Source of the DNA: Bacteroidales bacterium
GTDB lineage: Bacteria > Bacteroidota > Bacteroidia > Bacteroidales > VadinHA17
NCBI GenBank assembly: GCA_017882305.1
Contig: JADGPU010000015.1
Location: forward strand, 1-45,392
Length of the DNA stretch: 45,392 bases
Direction: 5' to 3'
Shown here: positions 1 through 9,410 of the stretch, piece after piece
Position numbering within the stretch: the stretch's first letter is position 1
Layout: every line of letters starts with the position of its first letter
The notes under the pieces: generated by a model
What the model was told of the DNA's origin: nothing
Database searches by the model: none
What the model saw: only the letters and a program-made list of their open reading frames with translations
Translations under genes and position numbers: made by a program

Positions 1-80
1 GGATGAAGGGACTCGAACCCCCACGTCACGAAGACACAAGATCCTAAGTCTTGCTCGGCTACCAATTACGACACATCCGC
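1..80 (-). tRNA. tRNA-Leu (UAG anticodon), 3' end outside window
   Basis: Read on the minus strand, position 80 begins GCGGATG, which pairs with the CATCC visible at the window edge. The anticodon stem CAAGA/TCTTG encloses the loop CTTAGGA, which gives anticodon TAG and reads CUA leucine codons. A long variable arm precedes the T arm (GGTTCGAGTCC), as expected for class II leucine tRNAs. The last two acceptor bases and the discriminator lie beyond position 1, so the gene is truncated by the window and not degenerate. Confidence 0.93.
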
Positions 81-134
81 GGTAAAATTCCCCGCAAAAA
101 TATAATAATTTATTATGAAAACAAATTGAATAAG

Positions 135-860
135 TTACCTGCGCAGTTCAAAGTTCTTCCCAAGATATACATTTCTTACATGCTCATCATCTGCCAATTG
201 CGTAGAAGTGCCTGATTTAAGGATACGACCCTCGAAAAGGAGGTATGCGCGATCGGTAATTGACAGGGTCTCGTGAACATTATGATCTGTTATAAGAATT
301 CCTATATTTTTTTCCCTTAGTTTTGATACTATCTCCTGGATATCCTCAACAGCAATCGGATCAACGCCTGCAAAAGGTTCGTCGAGTAAAATGAATTTTG
401 GTTTGAGGGCAAGAGCCCGGGCAATTTCGGTACGTCTTCTTTCACCTCCGGAAAGCTGGATCCCTTTACTTGTCCTTATTTTCTGCAATCCGAATTCACT
501 CAGAAGAGTCTCAAGTCTTTCCGATTGCTCCTGTTTGGGAAAGCCCGACATTTCAAGAACTGCACGAATGTTGTCCTCAACTGACATATTTCTGAATACT
601 GAAGCTTCCTGTGCAAGATAACCGATACCTTTTCTTGCACGCTTATAAACAGGAAGTTTTGTAATTTCTTCATCATCCAGAAATATTCTTCCCTCTCTTG
701 GTCTTATCAACCCGACAATCATGTAAAAAGTTGTTGTCTTACCGGCCCCATTCGGTCCGAGCAAACCAACAATCTCCCCCTGTTCAACCACAACAGAAAC
801 ATGGTCAACAACAGTTCTGCTATGATATTTTTTTACAAGATTTTCAGTGTACAGTTTCAT
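135..860 (-). CDS. lptB: LPS export ABC transporter ATP-binding protein LptB
   Basis: This 241-residue ATPase would power extraction of lipopolysaccharide from the inner membrane as the nucleotide-binding subunit of LptB2FG. The Walker A motif GPNGAGKTT lies near residues 35-43. The ABC signature [15 protein letters not shown] and Walker [14 protein letters not shown] follow, then the H-loop TDHNVHET. The order, the length and the PFAGVDP wording are typical of LptB and not of generic ABC ATPases. It lies 8 bp downstream of tatC on the same strand, so the two are probably co-transcribed. The LptF/LptG permeases are not in the window. The ATG at 860 is the only sensible start. Confidence 0.93.
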   Translation of the reverse strand: MKLYTENLVKKYHSRTVVDHVSVVVEQGEIVGLLGPNGAGKTTTFYMIVGLIRPREGRIFLDDEEITKLPVYKRARKGIGYLAQEASVFRNMSVEDNIRAVLEMSGFPKQEQSERLETLLSEFGLQKIRTSKGIQLSGGERRRTEIARALALKPKFILLDEPFAGVDPIAVEDIQEIVSKLREKNIGILITDHNVHETLSITDRAYLLFEGRILKSGTSTQLADDEHVRNVYLGKNFELRR

Positions 861-868
861 TTAAGATA

Positions 869-1741
869 CTATGAAGTTGCAGTTTCGGCTTTTTCATCCT
901 CATCAAAAAATTCTTTGCGATCTCTATCTTTTTGTTTCATGACCCTTGCTGAAATGAAAATGCTGACCTCGTAAAGAAGTAGGAGAGGAATAGCAACAAG
1001 TGTCTGGGAAAAGACATCAGGAGGAGTAATTATTGCGGCAATTATAAAGATAACCACAATTGCATGTCTTCTGTATTTTCTCATGAAGGTTGGTGTAATA
1101 ATACCAATCTTTGTAAGGAAGAAAGCTACAATGGGAAGTTCGAAAACTAATCCTGTTGCCAGGCATATTGATGTCAGTGTACCTATATATGACCTGACAT
1201 TAATCTGATTGACAACCGAAGGATCAATTTCATATGAGCTGAGAAAATGTATTGAAAGTGGTGCAAGCATAAAATATCCGAAGAGAACTCCAACAAAGAA
1301 TAATCCTGAAGCTGCCATTACTGCTCCTTTTGCATATCTTGCCTCGTTGGGCTTAAGTGCTGGTTTGAAGAATTGCCAGAACTCCCAGAGTATAACCGGA
1401 AAGGCAAGGATCAAACCGGCAACCATGGCAGCTGTTATGTGAGTTGTAATCTGTCCCGACATTTTTATACTAATAAGATTTAATGGTTTGGTGTTAATAC
1501 ATAATGCAGTAGTTTTAAGATATTCGCCAAGCTCGCAAAGCAACCGGTTGGTAATAAACTCAGGTTTTTTGGGGCCAAGAATAATAGTATTGAAGAGAAT
1601 GTTTTTAAATATAAAAGCTATAATCATAAAGACTACAATAGCTAAAATAGACCGGATAATGTGCCACCTTAATTCCTCAAGATGTTGAAGGAATGACATT
1701 TCTTTCTCTCCATTCTCTCCTTTCTTCCCAAATATTGCCAT
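869..1741 (-). CDS. tatC: Sec-independent protein translocase TatC
   Basis: TatC is the core membrane subunit of the twin-arginine translocase, which recognises the RR signal of folded exported proteins. The protein has about 290 residues with the family opening SFLQHLEELRW and six predicted hydrophobic segments. The conserved block ILAFPVILWEFWQFFKPAL and the proline-rich late segment IITPPDVFSQ are also present. The chosen start is ATG 1741; a GTG two codons upstream (1747) and an internal ATG before SFLQHLEEL (about 1699) are alternatives. A roughly 60-residue insert between the first two membrane segments makes it longer than E. coli TatC (258 residues). No tatA is adjacent. A likely substrate is encoded at 42858-44369. 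Confidence 0.94.
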   Translation of the reverse strand: MAIFGKKGENGEKEMSFLQHLEELRWHIIRSILAIVVFMIIAFIFKNILFNTIILGPKKPEFITNRLLCELGEYLKTTALCINTKPLNLISIKMSGQITTHITAAMVAGLILAFPVILWEFWQFFKPALKPNEARYAKGAVMAASGLFFVGVLFGYFMLAPLSIHFLSSYEIDPSVVNQINVRSYIGTLTSICLATGLVFELPIVAFFLTKIGIITPTFMRKYRRHAIVVIFIIAAIITPPDVFSQTLVAIPLLLLYEVSIFISARVMKQKDRDRKEFFDEDEKAETATS

Positions 1742-1747
1742 TGACAC

Positions 1748-2106
1748 CTATATTTGATTGGTTTAAAATTCAGCCTGTAAAGATGATAAATCTTCTTTTG
1801 CAAAACAATATTAATCTTTTAGTGGTGTGAAGTATAGAAAACTATGCGAAATCTATTGGAGTACTGGCTGTCAAATATCCAGACAATCAATTCATTAGTA
1901 TTCATTACAACCAATGCAAGTATAGTAGTATTCGATTCAGGAATGGGGGAATGATCATCACTTAAAAATACTTGTTATTTAACGAACTATCATTTTTGTT
2001 AATTAATTCTTAAAAATATTATTTGATTAAGAAATTTTGTAACTTTATATAAACTGTAAAATCAAAGTTCTTTACAGCTGGCTATTTTTATCATTTTAGG
2101 AAGACT
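1748..2106. other. Divergent intergenic region tatC/recQ
   Basis: These 359 bp are AT-rich and contain no credible small ORF. A short hairpin (AAGAT/ATCTT, 1780-1794) and an ATTCATTA direct repeat near 1900 are visible. A possible recQ promoter lies at the right end. None of the word arrays found in other gaps of this window occurs here. Confidence 0.5.
2022..2047 (+). promoter_or_regulatory. Possible recQ promoter (TTTG ... TAACTTTA)
   Basis: TAACTTTA at 2040-2047 differs by one base from the Bacteroidota -7 consensus TAnnTTTG. The nearest TTTG is at 2022-2025, which gives a spacer of only about 14 nt, shorter than usual. The same 12-mer TTTGTAACTTTA occurs immediately upstream of the PstS-like gene at 38497-38508, which supports a shared promoter word. 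Confidence 0.3.
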
Positions 2107-4287
2107 ATGTTGAATGATTCTACTATACATGACTACTTAAAAAAGTATTTTGGTTTTGATACTTTTAAAGGTAATCAGGAACCTATTATAAGGAATGTCT
2201 TGTCAGGTCGGGATACTTTTGTACTTATGCCTACAGGAGGTGGCAAATCGCTATGCTACCAGTTACCCGCCGTGATGAAGAAGGGAATAGCAATTGTAAT
2301 TTCTCCTCTGATCGCACTTATGAAGAACCAGGTTGATGCAATGAGGAACTTCAGCACTGACGATGATGTTGCCCATTTCCTTAATTCATCACTTACAAAG
2401 ACTGAGATAGCAAGAGTCAAAAAAGATGTATTGTCGGGGAAGGCAAAACTTTTGTATGTTGCTCCCGAATCCCTTACCAAAGAGGAGAATATTGAGTTTC
2501 TGAAAAACATAGATATCTCCTTTTATGCTATTGACGAAGCTCATTGTATTTCAGAGTGGGGTCATGACTTCAGACCTGAGTACAGAAGGATCAGACCTAT
2601 AATAGACATGATTGGCAGATCGCCAATTATAGCCCTTACAGCAACTGCCACTCCAAAAGTTCAGCATGATATACAGAAGAACCTTAGTATTCTGGATGCA
2701 GATGTATTTAAATCCTCTTTTAACAGGCCTAACCTTTATTACGAAGTAAAATCCAAACAGGATGTCACAAAGGAGATCATAAAATATATTAAGAACAATT
2801 CCGGTAAGTCAGGAATAATATATTGCCTGAGCCGTAAGAAAGTCGAGGAGATGGCAGAAGTCCTCAAGGTAAACGGGATTAAAGCACTTCCATATCATGC
2901 CGGTATGGATTCTGCTACCCGTACGATGAATCAGGACAACTTTCTGATGGAGGAGGCGGATATTATTGTAGCAACTATCGCTTTTGGAATGGGAATTGAT
3001 AAACCGGATGTCAGATTCGTAATTCATTATGATATACCTAAAAGCCTTGAAGGGTATTACCAGGAGACAGGACGGGCCGGTCGTGACGGTGGCGAAGGGA
3101 ACTGTATTGCTTATTATAGTTATAATGATATTCTGAAACTTGAGAAATTCATGCAGGGTAAACCGATTGCGGAACAGGAAATCGGTAAACAACTCCTTCT
3201 TGAAACAGTTTCTTATGCCGAATCATCTGTCTGCAGGAGGAAGCTCCTGCTCCATTATTTTGGTGAAGAATATCTGAAAGAAAACTGTGAAGCCTGCGAT
3301 AACTGCCTTCATCCCAAATCGCAGTTTGAAGGGAATGAGGCAGTTGTTAGTGTACTGGAAACGATCCTGGCTGTTAAAGAGAAGTTTAAGGCAGATCATA
3401 TTGCAAATATCTTATCAGGGAAAGTTACCTCGGCAATAAAATCTTATAAACATCATAAGATTGAGTTTTTCGGTATAGGGGAAGATAAAGATGAGAAATT
3501 CTGGAATATGGTTATAAGGCAGGCTCTCATTGCCAAATTCCTTAACAAGGATATTGAGAATTATGGCCTTCTGAAGCTGACACAGAAAGGAATGGAATTT
3601 CTCGAAAATCCAACTTCATTCATGCTTGCTGAGGATCACGACTATGCAGACACAACTGATGAAGAAAATGCCTTTGGGGCAAGAACAGCCGCAGTTGATG
3701 AGGAGTTATTCAGTATCCTGAAGGATCTTCGTAAAAAGTTGTCGAAACAAAAAGATGTTCCTCCATTTGTGATATTTCAGGATCCCTCACTCGAAGACAT
3801 GGCTATTCAGTACCCGATAACTATTGATGAACTTCAGAATATCTCCGGAGTAGGAGCAGGTAAAGCGCAACGTTATGGAGAAGAATTCGTAGATATAATA
3901 AAAAAATATGTTGAGGAAAAGGAGATCATCAGACCCCTGGATATGGTGGTTAAATCAGTAGTCAATAAATCAGGTATCAAAGTCTATATCATCCAGAGTA
4001 TTGATATGAAAAGGCCTCTTGAGGATATCGCTGAAGCGAAGGGACTGGAGATGTCGGAACTTGTATCAGAAATTGAAGCAATAGTAAATTCAGGTACCCG
4101 CATAAACCTTGATTATTATATCGATATGACTATTGACGAAGAGCGTCAGCACGATATTTATTCATTTTTCAGGGAAGAAGCTGAATCCGATTCACTTGAA
4201 GCTGCAATTAAAGAACTAGGCAACGAATTCGAAGAAGAAGAAATAAGACTGGTAAGAATTAAATTTCTTTCGGAAATGGGGAACTGA
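2107..4287 (+). CDS. recQ: ATP-dependent DNA helicase RecQ
   Basis: This is a 726-residue 3'-5' DNA helicase of the RecQ family, acting in recombinational repair and replication-fork processing. Walker A MPTGGGKSLCYQ lies at residues 41-52 and the DEAH box at 143-146, followed by the RecQ-specific aromatic-rich loop CISEWGHDFRPEY. Motif VI is GYYQETGRAGRDG. Zinc-binding cysteines occur in SVCRRK and in CEACDNC (about residues 376-402), then a winged-helix RQC region and an HRDC domain at about 530-615. A further C-terminal helical segment of about 100 residues makes it longer than E. coli RecQ (about 610), as is common in Bacteroidota. It is convergent with the glycosyltransferase gene. Confidence 0.96.
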   Translation: MLNDSTIHDYLKKYFGFDTFKGNQEPIIRNVLSGRDTFVLMPTGGGKSLCYQLPAVMKKGIAIVISPLIALMKNQVDAMRNFSTDDDVAHFLNSSLTKTEIARVKKDVLSGKAKLLYVAPESLTKEENIEFLKNIDISFYAIDEAHCISEWGHDFRPEYRRIRPIIDMIGRSPIIALTATATPKVQHDIQKNLSILDADVFKSSFNRPNLYYEVKSKQDVTKEIIKYIKNNSGKSGIIYCLSRKKVEEMAEVLKVNGIKALPYHAGMDSATRTMNQDNFLMEEADIIVATIAFGMGIDKPDVRFVIHYDIPKSLEGYYQETGRAGRDGGEGNCIAYYSYNDILKLEKFMQGKPIAEQEIGKQLLLETVSYAESSVCRRKLLLHYFGEEYLKENCEACDNCLHPKSQFEGNEAVVSVLETILAVKEKFKADHIANILSGKVTSAIKSYKHHKIEFFGIGEDKDEKFWNMVIRQALIAKFLNKDIENYGLLKLTQKGMEFLENPTSFMLAEDHDYADTTDEENAFGARTAAVDEELFSILKDLRKKLSKQKDVPPFVIFQDPSLEDMAIQYPITIDELQNISGVGAGKAQRYGEEFVDIIKKYVEEKEIIRPLDMVVKSVVNKSGIKVYIIQSIDMKRPLEDIAEAKGLEMSELVSEIEAIVNSGTRINLDYYIDMTIDEERQHDIYSFFREEAESDSLEAAIKELGNEFEEEEIRLVRIKFLSEMGN

Positions 4288-4294
4288 TAATATT

Positions 4295-4383
4295 ATTTCG
4301 GATTTTGAATTTCGGAATGATTTTTCAATCCACAATCCGCAACCGAGCTGAAGGCGAGCTCGGCGAAGCCAATCCGCAATCAT
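4295..4383. repeat. Seven-nt-period inverted word array with inserted hairpin
   Basis: This fills the recQ/glycosyltransferase convergent gap. The left arm has ATTTCGG-type words starting at 4295, 4302 and 4309. The right arm has CAATCCG-type words starting at 4326, 4333 and 4340 and, after an interruption, at 4370 and 4377. The arms are roughly inverse complements (CCGAAAT against CCGCAAT). The interruption is part of a perfect hairpin: CCGAGCT (4343-4349), loop GAAGGCG, AGCTCGG (4357-4363). It is bracketed by the direct repeat AATCCGCAA at 4334-4342 and 4371-4379. The last word contains the stop codon of the glycosyltransferase gene. It may act as a bidirectional terminator; this is inference. 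Confidence 0.6.
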
Positions 4384-5459
4384 TTTCCCCTGAATATCAG
4401 CGAGTAAAATACTACAGAAAGTACATAAAAGGGATATATTAACTGAACAGGCAAAAACCACCACATCAGTTTCCTTTTGGCGTACCTCCCTGAGGTATTC
4501 AGCAGTATTAAAAAATCCGGAACGGATTTCAAAACCAATATTGCCAGGAAAACCCAGATTAAGTCCGGATAGATAAAACAGACGATAAGATACGATAACT
4601 GTAAAACAATTGAAACAAATGTCACAATTCCTAGAATGATTGTATCCCTGTCGCTATAAGCCTTCCCTTTCGAAATCCACCTGCTTCTCTGCTTAAGGAA
4701 TGACATGAAAGTTAATGATGATCCTGTTGTTACGAGTGTATCAGGTGATTCCAGCCATAATATTTTGGACCGGTTTTCTTTTTTCAGACTGTGCAGTAAG
4801 AATATATCATCGCCTGAGTCTATTTCATCATGCAGATTATCTGAATTATTAAGATATACTTCCCTTTTAAAAGCGAGGTTTGCGCCATTGCACATAACCG
4901 CTTGTTCCGATTTCGCAGAACCCGCAGTAATTCCCTGCAGACTCATAAATTCCAGTTGCTGAAACCTTCCGAAAAATCCGGGGACTGATTTTATCTGAAC
5001 AGGACAAATTATCATATCTGGTCCATTTATTTCATAAAATGCCGCAATTGTTCTGATCCAGTTCTTCCCCATTATGCAATCGGCATCGGTCGAGATAATG
5101 AGGTTACCTTTTGCAGCATTTATCCCGGTTCTCAGGGCCTGTTTTTTTCCTTTCCCTTTATTGTCCAGTGTAAGGATATTGCTGATTACGTTAAATTCCG
5201 AAACAATTTCAAAGGTTTTGTCTGTGGACTTATCATTAACAATTATGACCTCAAATAAATGATTTGGATAATTCTGGAGTGAGATACTATTTAAAAGAGC
5301 CGGGAGGTTTTTTTGCTCGTTACGGCAAGCAACAATTACTGAAATAAAAGTCTTCGGATCGATTGATACATTAAAGGTCTCCAGATGGAGAAGACTTCTG
5401 TAAGTTTTAAAAAGAAGAATGACATAAGGCAGAATCAGTATAGCAGGGAGCCAGTGCAT
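4380..5459 (-). CDS. Membrane glycosyltransferase, family 2 (processive type)
   Basis: A GT-A fold family 2 glycosyltransferase of 359 residues that would use a nucleotide sugar at the cytoplasmic membrane face. An N-terminal membrane helix (about residues 3-22) precedes VIVACRNEQKNLPALL and VIIVNDKSTD. The metal-binding region is STDADC, a later acidic motif is DSGDD, and QRSRW matches the QxxRW motif of processive synthases. Two or three C-terminal membrane helices follow (about residues 270-356). This layout is shared with poly-N-acetylglucosamine and hyaluronan synthases and with many Bacteroidota enzymes of unknown acceptor. It starts 3 bp after the GNAT gene ends, so the two form one transcription unit. 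The substrate cannot be read from the sequence. Confidence 0.85.
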   Translation of the reverse strand: MHWLPAILILPYVILLFKTYRSLLHLETFNVSIDPKTFISVIVACRNEQKNLPALLNSISLQNYPNHLFEVIIVNDKSTDKTFEIVSEFNVISNILTLDNKGKGKKQALRTGINAAKGNLIISTDADCIMGKNWIRTIAAFYEINGPDMIICPVQIKSVPGFFGRFQQLEFMSLQGITAGSAKSEQAVMCNGANLAFKREVYLNNSDNLHDEIDSGDDIFLLHSLKKENRSKILWLESPDTLVTTGSSLTFMSFLKQRSRWISKGKAYSDRDTIILGIVTFVSIVLQLSYLIVCFIYPDLIWVFLAILVLKSVPDFLILLNTSGRYAKRKLMWWFLPVQLIYPFYVLSVVFYSLIFRGK

Positions 5460-5462
5460 AAC

Positions 5463-5912
5463 TTATTCCTTCATCCATTCGTACATTTTATAATGCAGGC
5501 TCTTCATTCCAAGTGCCTCATAGGTATGTTGTGCACTTGAGTTATTCGTTTCCACATAAAGACGAAGCCCCGCAATGCCCTCCTTATCAGCTTCATTTTT
5601 TATATGCTGATACATTGATCTGAAAATGCCGGTTCTCCTGAATCCCGGCAATACATAAACAGACTGGAACCACCATACATTTCTGTTTCTCCAGTCGCTC
5701 CATTCATAAGTTATGAGCAGGGAAGCCACAACATTGCCTTTATCTTCAGCAACCCAATACTGTCCACGGGTGGGATCAGTAAAAACAGCATTAACTCCTT
5801 TAAAGATTATTTCCGGAATAAGGGTCATCTGTTCCGTTTCCCAGGCCATTTTCTGCTGAAAATCAATGATTACAGTTGCGTCTTCAGGGGTAGCTTTTCT
5901 AATGGTTATCAT
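5463..5912 (-). CDS. GNAT-family N-acetyltransferase
   Basis: A 149-residue single-domain protein of the GCN5-related acetyltransferase fold. It opens MITIRKATPEDA, typical of the first beta strand. It contains the acetyl-CoA-binding motif A region SVYVLPGFRRTGIFRSM (RRTGIF corresponds to the R/Q-x-x-G-x-G/A loop). It ends with LYVETNNSSAQHTYEALGM, the usual motif B with the catalytic-region tyrosine. The acyl acceptor is unknown. It is the first gene of a two-gene unit with the downstream glycosyltransferase, which could suggest modification of a surface sugar or its precursor, but nothing in the sequence proves this. The start ATG at 5912 gives a standard length for the family. Confidence 0.87.
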   Translation of the reverse strand: MITIRKATPEDATVIIDFQQKMAWETEQMTLIPEIIFKGVNAVFTDPTRGQYWVAEDKGNVVASLLITYEWSDWRNRNVWWFQSVYVLPGFRRTGIFRSMYQHIKNEADKEGIAGLRLYVETNNSSAQHTYEALGMKSLHYKMYEWMKE

Positions 5913-5962
5913 TTTGTTTTATGAACGTTGCTTAGTATTTATTGTCTATTTTTAAGAACTTA

Positions 5963-6137
5963 CACAGAGTATCAATGAGGAATCACAGAGTTGCACAAAG
6001 ACTCCATTCTGCCTTAAATTTTTGCATTTCGCATTTTGCATTTTGATTTTTCTCTGTGTCACTCTGTGCTTCTCAGTGTCTCTCCGTGACAGTTCTTATT
6101 ACTCACTTTTGTCTTTTTCCTTTTGTCTTTTGTCTTT
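5963..6137. repeat. Composite inverted word array: CACAGAG/CTCTGTG plus A-rich 7-nt array
   Basis: Three nested modules fill the GNAT/carB gap. The left arm has CACAGAG-like words starting at 5963, 5973, 5984 and 5994. The right arm has CTCTGTG-like words starting at 6052, 6062, 6072 and 6082, an exact 10-nt period. The centre contains GCATTTT-type words starting at 6024, 6031, 6038 and 6045 in an exact 7-nt period. A third module at 6096-6137 has TGTCTTT-type words in 7-nt steps (6103, 6110, 6117, 6124, 6131) and runs into the carB stop codon. Read in the carB sense, this last module closely matches the A-rich array behind argR at 9923-9992. Confidence 0.75.
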
Positions 6138-9100
6138 ATTTATATTCATCCCAACTCTTAATCGCAAGGTCGTCAATACTCATTTTACAGAAGGCCAGTA
6201 TAAAGGCACTTGCAAGTCGTGCATTTGTGATGAGAGGGACATTATAATCCACTGCACTCCTTCTTATGGTATAATCATTATTAAGTTCTTTATCGCTGAG
6301 ATCTTTAGGGATGTTTACGACAAGATCCACTTCACGTGATTGAATAAGTTCAATAGTATTTGGCGATTTATTCTCATCAGGCCAATATGCCACATGAGCT
6401 TCAATACCGGCATTTTTCAGGAATTGTTGTGTTCCCCTTGTTGCATAAAGCTTATGTCCCTTTTCACGGAGAGCCCTGGCACTGTTAAGGAGTTCAACTT
6501 TCGATCTTGCCGGACCTGTGGAAAGCAGGATACTCTTTTTCGGTACTCTGTATCCGACAGAAAACATAGCCTTGAGTATTGCTTCATAGAAACCTTCTCC
6601 TATGCAACCCACTTCTCCGGTGGATGACATATCAACTCCAAGAATCGGATCGGCTTTGGCAAGACGAGAAAAGCTGAACTGAGGCGCTTTTACTCCGACA
6701 TAATCGAGTTCGAAAACTGTTTTGCCTGGTTTCTCTGCCGGAACACCCAGCATCACCTTTGTTGCAAGTTCAATAAGGTTAGTTTTTAGAACTTTGGAAA
6801 CAAAAGGCATGCTCCTGCTTGCACGAAGGTTGCATTCGATAACTTTTATATCATTGTCTTTTGCAAGGAACTGGATGTTAAAAGGTCCCGAAATATTAAG
6901 CTCTTTAGCGATCTGGCGCGAGATGCGTTTTATTCTCCGTGATGTTTCAAAGTATATTTTCTGGGCAGGGAAGACCATTGTTGCATCACCTGAGTGAACC
7001 CCCGCAAACTCTACATGTTCACTTATAGCATAGGCTAACATTTCACCATCACGGGCCACTGCGTCGATCTCGATCTCCTTTGCATTCTCAATAAACTCAG
7101 ATACAACTACCGGATATTGTTTTGATACCTGGGCTGCAAGTTTAAGGTAATGTGATAATTCATTTTTGTTTGAAACTACGTTCATCGCAGCTCCTGATAA
7201 AACATAGGATGGTCTGATGAGCACAGGGAAACCTATACGGTCGACAAAATCAGATATATCATCTATTGTGGATAATTCTTTCCAGCGGGGCTGATCAACG
7301 TTCAGAATATCAAGCATTCCGGAGAATTTATGCCGGTTCTCGGCCCTGTCGATTGATACCGGAGAGGTGCCGAGTACCGGTACTTTTTCTTTGAATAGTC
7401 TCATTGCCAGGTTATTTGGTATCTGACCACCTACTGATACTATAACACCTCGCGGGTTTTCAAGTTCAATTATATCGAGAACCCTTTCAAATGTCAGTTC
7501 ATCAAAGTAAAGCCTGTCGCATATATCATAATCCGTACTTACAGTTTCGGGATTATAATTTATCATTATGGACCTGAATCCCTCTTTTTTTATTGTATCA
7601 ATGGCATTTACAGAACACCAGTCGAATTCGACACTTGATCCTATCCTGTATGCCCCTGATCCCAGAACTATAACCGATTTTTTATCGGTTTCACATATTA
7701 TATCATGTTCCGAACCGCTGTAGGTAAGATACAGATAGTTAGTTACTGCCGGATATTCAGCAGCGAGAGTATCTATCTGTTTGATATAAGGAACAATTCC
7801 TAATTTTTTCCGGTGATCCCTTACTTTCATAAGGTCGTCATTGATCTGATCGGGACCTGATTTTAATACATGTCTGGCAATCTGGAAATCGCTGAATCCG
7901 TTTATTTTGGAATGGGAGAGGAGATCTGTAGGTATAGATTCCAATGATTGATATTTACATAGCTCATCTTTAATGCTTATAATATTCCTGAGTTTAAAAA
8001 GAAACCATTTATCAATTTTTGTCAGTTCATAGATTCTTTCAACAGGCATCCCTATCTCAAGTGCTTCCGCAATTGAAAAGATCCTCATATCCGTTGGTTC
8101 GGCAAGTTCTTTCTCAATATCCTCAAAGCCAAGATTCCGGTTTCCTGTAAAGCCGTGCATTCCCTGACCGATCATTCTTAATCCTTTCTGGATAACCTCT
8201 TCGAATGTTCTGCCGATAGCCATAACCTCACCGACACTCTTCATGCTGCTGCCGATCAGATGAGATACACCTTCGAATTTATTAAGGTCCCATCGTGGTA
8301 TCTTGCATACGATATAATCAAGTGCCGGCTCGAAACAGGCAGTTGTGTTTTTGGTAACCGAGTTTTTAAGTTCATGAAGCCCATAACCCATTCCAAGTTT
8401 GGCAGCAATAAATGCCAGTGGATAACCCGTAGCTTTTGAAGCAAGCGCACTCGATCGGGAAAGACGCGCGTTCACCTCAATGACTCTGTAGTCTTCAGAA
8501 TCAGGAGCTAGTGCATACTGGACATTGCATTCACCTACAATTCCAATATGTCTGATAATCCTGATTGAAAGTTCTCTCAGTTTATGATATTCACTGTTTG
8601 TGAGAGTCTGGGATGGAGCAACAACGATACTTTCACCTGTATGTATTCCAAGGGGATCGAAATTCTCCATATTACATACTGTAATGCAATTATCATATTT
8701 ATCCCTTACAACCTCATATTCAACTTCTTTCCATCCTTTTAGCGATTCCTCAACAAGGATCTGATTCGAATAAGAAAATGCCTTTGAAGCAAGTGTTCTA
8801 AGCTCATCGGAATTCGAAGCAAAACCGCTTCCCTGACCACCGAGAGCATATGCTGCCCTTATAATAATGGGGTATCCGAGCTTCCCTGCCGCGTCTATAG
8901 CCTCGTTAACTCCCGATACAGCAATACTGCTTGGTGTTTTAACATCTATTTCATAAAGCTTTCTGACAAAAAGTTCGCGGTCCTCGGTATCCATAATAGC
9001 CGTCACAGGCGTCCCGAGAACCTTTACATTATATTTTTCAAAAACACCGGCTTTGTAAAGTTCTGTTCCACAATTGAGTGCTGTCTGCCCTCCAAACGAT

Positions 9101-9357
9101 AGAAGGATACCATCGGGTTTTTCCCTGGCAATCACCTTTTCAACAAAATACGGGGTGACAGGAAGGAAATAGATCTTATCAGCCAGTTCTTCAGATGTCT
9201 GAACTGTGGCAATATTCGGATTTATCAGAACTGTACGGATATCTTCTTCTTTTAACGCTTTTAAAGCCTGGGAGCCGGAGTAATCAAACTCCCCTGCTTC
9301 GCCGATTTTCAAAGCTCCTGACCCCAGGATTATTACCTTCTTTATTACATCTTTCAT
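6136..9357 (-). CDS. carB: Carbamoyl-phosphate synthase large subunit
   Basis: CarB makes carbamoyl phosphate from bicarbonate, ATP and ammonia delivered by CarA, feeding both arginine and pyrimidine synthesis. The 1073-residue length is normal. Two homologous halves are visible. Each begins with a conserved block (GSGALKIGEAGEFDYSG and GSGAYRIGSSVEFDWCS) and contains an ATP-grasp domain (for example VIEVNARLSRSSALASKATG and VIECNLRASRSMPFVSKV). The final roughly 130 residues form the MGS-like allosteric domain (ILLSTGPARSKVELLNSAR onward). It diverges from argR across an 94-bp control region. A -7-like TATTTTTG on the minus strand (9375-9382) is a candidate promoter element. Its partner carA is 3.6 kb away beyond argR-argG-argH. 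Confidence 0.97.
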   Translation of the reverse strand: MKDVIKKVIILGSGALKIGEAGEFDYSGSQALKALKEEDIRTVLINPNIATVQTSEELADKIYFLPVTPYFVEKVIAREKPDGILLSFGGQTALNCGTELYKAGVFEKYNVKVLGTPVTAIMDTEDRELFVRKLYEIDVKTPSSIAVSGVNEAIDAAGKLGYPIIIRAAYALGGQGSGFASNSDELRTLASKAFSYSNQILVEESLKGWKEVEYEVVRDKYDNCITVCNMENFDPLGIHTGESIVVAPSQTLTNSEYHKLRELSIRIIRHIGIVGECNVQYALAPDSEDYRVIEVNARLSRSSALASKATGYPLAFIAAKLGMGYGLHELKNSVTKNTTACFEPALDYIVCKIPRWDLNKFEGVSHLIGSSMKSVGEVMAIGRTFEEVIQKGLRMIGQGMHGFTGNRNLGFEDIEKELAEPTDMRIFSIAEALEIGMPVERIYELTKIDKWFLFKLRNIISIKDELCKYQSLESIPTDLLSHSKINGFSDFQIARHVLKSGPDQINDDLMKVRDHRKKLGIVPYIKQIDTLAAEYPAVTNYLYLTYSGSEHDIICETDKKSVIVLGSGAYRIGSSVEFDWCSVNAIDTIKKEGFRSIMINYNPETVSTDYDICDRLYFDELTFERVLDIIELENPRGVIVSVGGQIPNNLAMRLFKEKVPVLGTSPVSIDRAENRHKFSGMLDILNVDQPRWKELSTIDDISDFVDRIGFPVLIRPSYVLSGAAMNVVSNKNELSHYLKLAAQVSKQYPVVVSEFIENAKEIEIDAVARDGEMLAYAISEHVEFAGVHSGDATMVFPAQKIYFETSRRIKRISRQIAKELNISGPFNIQFLAKDNDIKVIECNLRASRSMPFVSKVLKTNLIELATKVMLGVPAEKPGKTVFELDYVGVKAPQFSFSRLAKADPILGVDMSSTGEVGCIGEGFYEAILKAMFSVGYRVPKKSILLSTGPARSKVELLNSARALREKGHKLYATRGTQQFLKNAGIEAHVAYWPDENKSPNTIELIQSREVDLVVNIPKDLSDKELNNDYTIRRSAVDYNVPLITNARLASAFILAFCKMSIDDLAIKSWDEYK

Positions 9358-9374
9358 TATCGGGATTTGAGGTT

Positions 9375-9410
9375 CAAAAATAATATAAATTTTTAATTAG
9401 GCTTTGCAAA
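9375..9410 (-). promoter_or_regulatory. Possible carB promoter
   Basis: On the minus strand TATTTTTG (9382-9375) is a perfect TAnnTTTG -7 element. The TTTGCAAA palindrome at 9403-9410 could supply TTTG as the -33 element, but the spacer of 24 nt is at or beyond the usual limit. If it is used, the argR and carB promoters share this 8-bp palindrome as their upstream element. Confidence 0.35.

Noticed and set aside
4343..4363. Classical rho-independent terminator after recQ
   Set aside because: The hairpin is perfect but is not followed by a run of T on either strand, so it is listed only as part of the repeat element.
6022..6339. Open reading frame over the carB 3' region and the adjacent array
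   Set aside because: It arises from the T-rich 7-nt word array and runs antisense into carB. The translation is low-complexity with no family resemblance.
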